Shown here piece after piece: positions 5,875 through 8,167 of a DNA stretch of 8,167 nucleotides. The DNA lies in contig NHET02000021.1 of NCBI GenBank assembly GCA_002170355.2, forward strand, positions 1 through 8,167, in the 5' to 3' direction. The notes below the pieces were generated by a model. The model worked only from the letters and a program-made list of their open reading frames with translations. It ran no database searches and was not told where the DNA came from. The first letter of the stretch is position 1. Each line of letters opens with the position of its first letter. Both the position numbers and the translations under genes were made by a program. This DNA is from Gammaproteobacteria bacterium TMED92 (GTDB lineage Bacteria > Pseudomonadota > Gammaproteobacteria > Pseudomonadales > Azotimanducaceae).

Positions 5875-6842
5875 TACGCCTGACGCTGCGCAGACATGCT
5901 TCGAGCCACCGCCAGAGCTTGGACAAAGCTGCCAGCATCAGCGTTACCAGTCGCCGCCAAGTCCAATGCGGTACCGTGATCCACCGAAGTGCGTACGAAC
6001 GGCAGCCCCAACGTCACATTAACCGCCCGACCAAAGCCAGCAAACTTTAATACCGGCAAGCCTTGGTCGTGAAACATTGCCATGGTCGCATCAGCATGCG
6101 CTAGCTGCCTTGGGGTGTATAAAGTATCCGCAGGTAACGGCCCAACAATATCCATACCTTCCTTGCGCAACGCAGCACATACCGGCTCAATCACAGCTAT
6201 CTCCTCGTGGCCCAAATGGCCGTTTTCACCGGCGTGAGGGTTCAGTCCGGCAACCAGTATTTTCGGTTTGGATATCGAAAAGTCTGTGATCAAGGCGCGC
6301 TGCAAGATGCGTAGTCGTCTGTCCAAAAGGGACTGCGTAAGCGCCGCAGGTACTTCGGCCAGCGGTACATGAGTCGTCGCTAAAGCGACTTTTAACGCAT
6401 CGGTCATCAACAACATGACCACATCGTCGACCCCAGCCGCCGCCGCCAAATACTCTGTGTGGCCGCTAAACGATATGCCCGCCTCGTTGATCACCGACTT
6501 CTGCATGGGGCCAGTGACGATAGCTTGAAAAGTCCCATCGACTGCGCCGGCTATGGCCACATCTAGCGCAGCTAATACACCCGCGGCATTGCGAGGATTA
6601 AGCTGGCCGGCGATGACTCGCTGCGCAAGGGGCGTATGGATAATCCTTAGATCGCCAGCTTGTTTGCATGGCCAGTCAAGGTCGTCATGGAGTTGCAACG
6701 GCAAATCCAATTGCTGCGCTCGTTGGCGCAGCATGTCGGCATCTGCTACTACCGCCCATGCCGCGGTTGCTTCTTGTTGGGCAATTTGTATCGCTAGGTC
6801 TGGGCCAATCCCTGCGGGTTCACCGGGTGTTACGACAATCAT
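5874..6842 (-). CDS. pdxA: 4-hydroxythreonine-4-phosphate dehydrogenase PdxA
   Basis: PdxA oxidises 4-phosphohydroxy-L-threonine with NAD(P) in the DXP-dependent route to pyridoxal 5'-phosphate; the product then reacts with deoxyxylulose phosphate on PdxJ. The 322-residue protein shows TPGEPAGIGPDL at 5-16, TGPMQKSVIN at 110-119, GHTEYL at 127-132, and the metal-binding histidines His158 (ATTHVPL), His203 (GLNPHAGE) and His258 (MFHDQGLPV). The segment GLPFVRTSVDHGTALDLA at 279-296 is also conserved. The ATG at 6840-6842 is used because no other start codon lies in frame up to the surA stop; GGA lies nine bases before it. The spacer after surA is 33 nt. Confidence 0.98.
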   Translation of the reverse strand: MIVVTPGEPAGIGPDLAIQIAQQEATAAWAVVADADMLRQRAQQLDLPLQLHDDLDWPCKQAGDLRIIHTPLAQRVIAGQLNPRNAAGVLAALDVAIAGAVDGTFQAIVTGPMQKSVINEAGISFSGHTEYLAAAAGVDDVVMLLMTDALKVALATTHVPLAEVPAALTQSLLDRRLRILQRALITDFSISKPKILVAGLNPHAGENGHLGHEEIAVIEPVCAALRKEGMDIVGPLPADTLYTPRQLAHADATMAMFHDQGLPVLKFAGFGRAVNVTLGLPFVRTSVDHGTALDLAATGNADAGSFVQALAVARSMSAQRQA

Positions 6843-6875
6843 GGCCGCGATTCCAACCGATAAGGAAAATTCGAT

Positions 6876-8167
6876 TTAGGCATTCGGCAAGCGAATTTCT
6901 ACGAATGCTTCGTCGCGCAATTCTTTTAACCACTCTTGGCGCTCTTCCTCGAAACGCCGGTTGTGCAACAGCTCTAACGCCATGTTGCGCCGCGCTTCAT
7001 CGCTCATATCTTCTTCTCGCCGTCCCTCGACCAACAACACATGCCAGCCAAACTGACTGAGAAACGGTTCGCTGAATGCGCCTTCGTCGGTGTTTTGCAT
7101 GGTGTCAGCGAACGCGCCCACAAACTGATCTGGTGTCGACCAACCCAGATCACCGCCATTCAAAGCGCTGCCAGGATCCTCCGAGAATTCTGTAGCCAAC
7201 TCTATAAAATCGCCGCCAGCTAACAAGCGCTGGTGCACGTCACGGATTATCGCCTCCGCTTCGCTGGGGCTACGAATCTCCGAGGGCCGAACTAATATGT
7301 GCCGCACTTTGGTTTGTTTCGACTTTTGCACACCCGCACCACGCTGCTCCAATAATTTAATGATGTGGATAGAACTGCCGCTAAGAATTGGTTCCGCAAC
7401 TTCACCCACGGTCATTTGCAACACCGGCTCCGCAAACAGACTTGGCAATTCGCCAGCTTTGCGCCAGCCCATATCACCGCCTTCTAACGCCGAACTGGCA
7501 GAGGACTCCGCCATTGCCATTTGTCCAAACTCAGCACCATCGCGTAGCGTTTGCACCAAGCCTTGAGCTTTGGCTACGGCTTGCGTCGCGACCTGTTCTG
7601 ACGGGTTCTCCGGCAACGTGATCATAATGTGACCTACTCGGTATTCGTCCGAGAACAGCTGTTGATAAAAAGGTGAATTCAGCAACCCCTGCACGTCTTG
7701 TTCGGTAATAGAAATGCGCCGCGACACTAATGCGCGCTGCAGCCGATTTACAGTCATCTCGTCGCGAATGTCCTCGCGAAATTGACGAAAGTCATTACCG
7801 TCTGCCGCCAGCGCTTGTCGAAACTCATCCAGCGTCATGTTGTTGTTTTGCGCAAACTGCGCCACTGCACGACTGAGGGTTTCATCATCGATAGTACCCC
7901 CCCGCCGCTCGGCTTCCTGACGCTGCAGATTTTCGACAATCAGTCGTTCCATGATCTGACTGATCAATATGTCATTGGGCGGCAAACGCTGACCATTATC
8001 GGCGCTTGAACGCCGCACCAGCTCCAGCCGTTCCATCAATTCACTGGCGAGTACCACATCGTCGTCGACCACTGCCACTATGCCGTCTAGCTCTTGATAT
8101 TCCGCCTGCGCTAATGCAGGCCCTAGCAGCGCAACGAGCGCGCATACTTTCAACCCCCGAACCGCGT
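6876..8167 (-). CDS. surA: Periplasmic chaperone and peptidyl-prolyl isomerase SurA (5' end at or beyond the right edge)
   Basis: SurA escorts unfolded outer-membrane proteins across the periplasm to the BAM complex. Numbering from a TTG at 8151-8153, the protein has a signal sequence (hydrophobic VCALVALLGPALA, likely cut after AQA at 17), an N-terminal chaperone domain at about 20-165, a first parvulin domain at 171-269, a second at 281-378 with GGDLGW and FGWHVL, and a C-terminal helix that packs on the N domain. The mature part (408 residues) equals that of E. coli. The frame remains open to the window edge (AVRG precedes the TTG), and a 17-residue signal is short, so the true start may lie just outside. 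Run order surA-pdxA-rsmA is classical; lptD would be expected upstream. Confidence 0.95.
   Translation of the reverse strand, partial: AVRGLKVCALVALLGPALAQAEYQELDGIVAVVDDDVVLASELMERLELVRRSSADNGQRLPPNDILISQIMERLIVENLQRQEAERRGGTIDDETLSRAVAQFAQNNNMTLDEFRQALAADGNDFRQFREDIRDEMTVNRLQRALVSRRISITEQDVQGLLNSPFYQQLFSDEYRVGHIMITLPENPSEQVATQAVAKAQGLVQTLRDGAEFGQMAMAESSASSALEGGDMGWRKAGELPSLFAEPVLQMTVGEVAEPILSGSSIHIIKLLEQRGAGVQKSKQTKVRHILVRPSEIRSPSEAEAIIRDVHQRLLAGGDFIELATEFSEDPGSALNGGDLGWSTPDQFVGAFADTMQNTDEGAFSEPFLSQFGWHVLLVEGRREEDMSDEARRNMALELLHNRRFEEERQEWLKELRDEAFVEIRLPNA

Noticed and set aside
6668..7060. 130-codon open frame on the plus strand across the surA-pdxA junction
   Set aside because: It is antisense to two conserved genes, with no promoter, ribosome site or recognisable domain.
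7907..7913. Run of seven C (G on the coding strand) in surA as a phase-variation tract
   Set aside because: It simply encodes Arg-Gly-Gly, is short, and surA is not a typical phase-variable surface gene.

Overview
This window is compact core chromosome of a gammaproteobacterium. The gene set and order closely resemble what I recall of Pseudomonas-type genomes: rpoD-side dnaG, a YqeY gene, rpsU, then divergent tsaD and folB, with cca and the surA-pdxA-rsmA-apaG-apaH block nearby. I cannot name the genus. Base composition looks moderate and even across the window. I see no mobile element, tRNA, rRNA, CRISPR array or foreign cargo.

Left part, minus strand (1-1307): a macromolecular-synthesis operon read right to left as rpsU (ribosomal protein S21), yqeY (GatB/YqeY-domain protein) and dnaG (primase, cut by the left edge). 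A good sigma-70 promoter lies in front of rpsU. Each of the two intergenic gaps holds an RNA hairpin. dnaG must start at a TTG codon, with little Shine-Dalgarno support, which suggests deliberately low primase output.

Middle, plus strand (1396-2786): tsaD (tRNA t6A synthesis) and folB (folate synthesis), diverging from rpsU and coupled by an ATGA stop/start overlap. folB ends tail to tail with cca, the two coding regions sharing 16 bp.

Right part, minus strand (2771-8167): a tightly packed run read as surA, pdxA, rsmA, apaG, apaH, cca. It covers outer-membrane protein folding, pyridoxal phosphate synthesis, 16S rRNA dimethylation, a small ApaG protein, Ap4A hydrolysis and tRNA CCA-end synthesis. 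Gaps run from a 1-nt overlap to 33 nt, with no internal terminator seen, so it probably forms one operon with its promoter beyond the right edge. The cca product is a short form without an HD domain.

Most of the genes serve translation and RNA maturation: S21, t6A, CCA ends and 16S methylation. I found no convincing undescribed system. The points worth a second look are small-scale: the intergenic hairpins, the TTG start of dnaG, the tsaD start region, the 16-bp convergent overlap and the joining of cca to the apaH operon.
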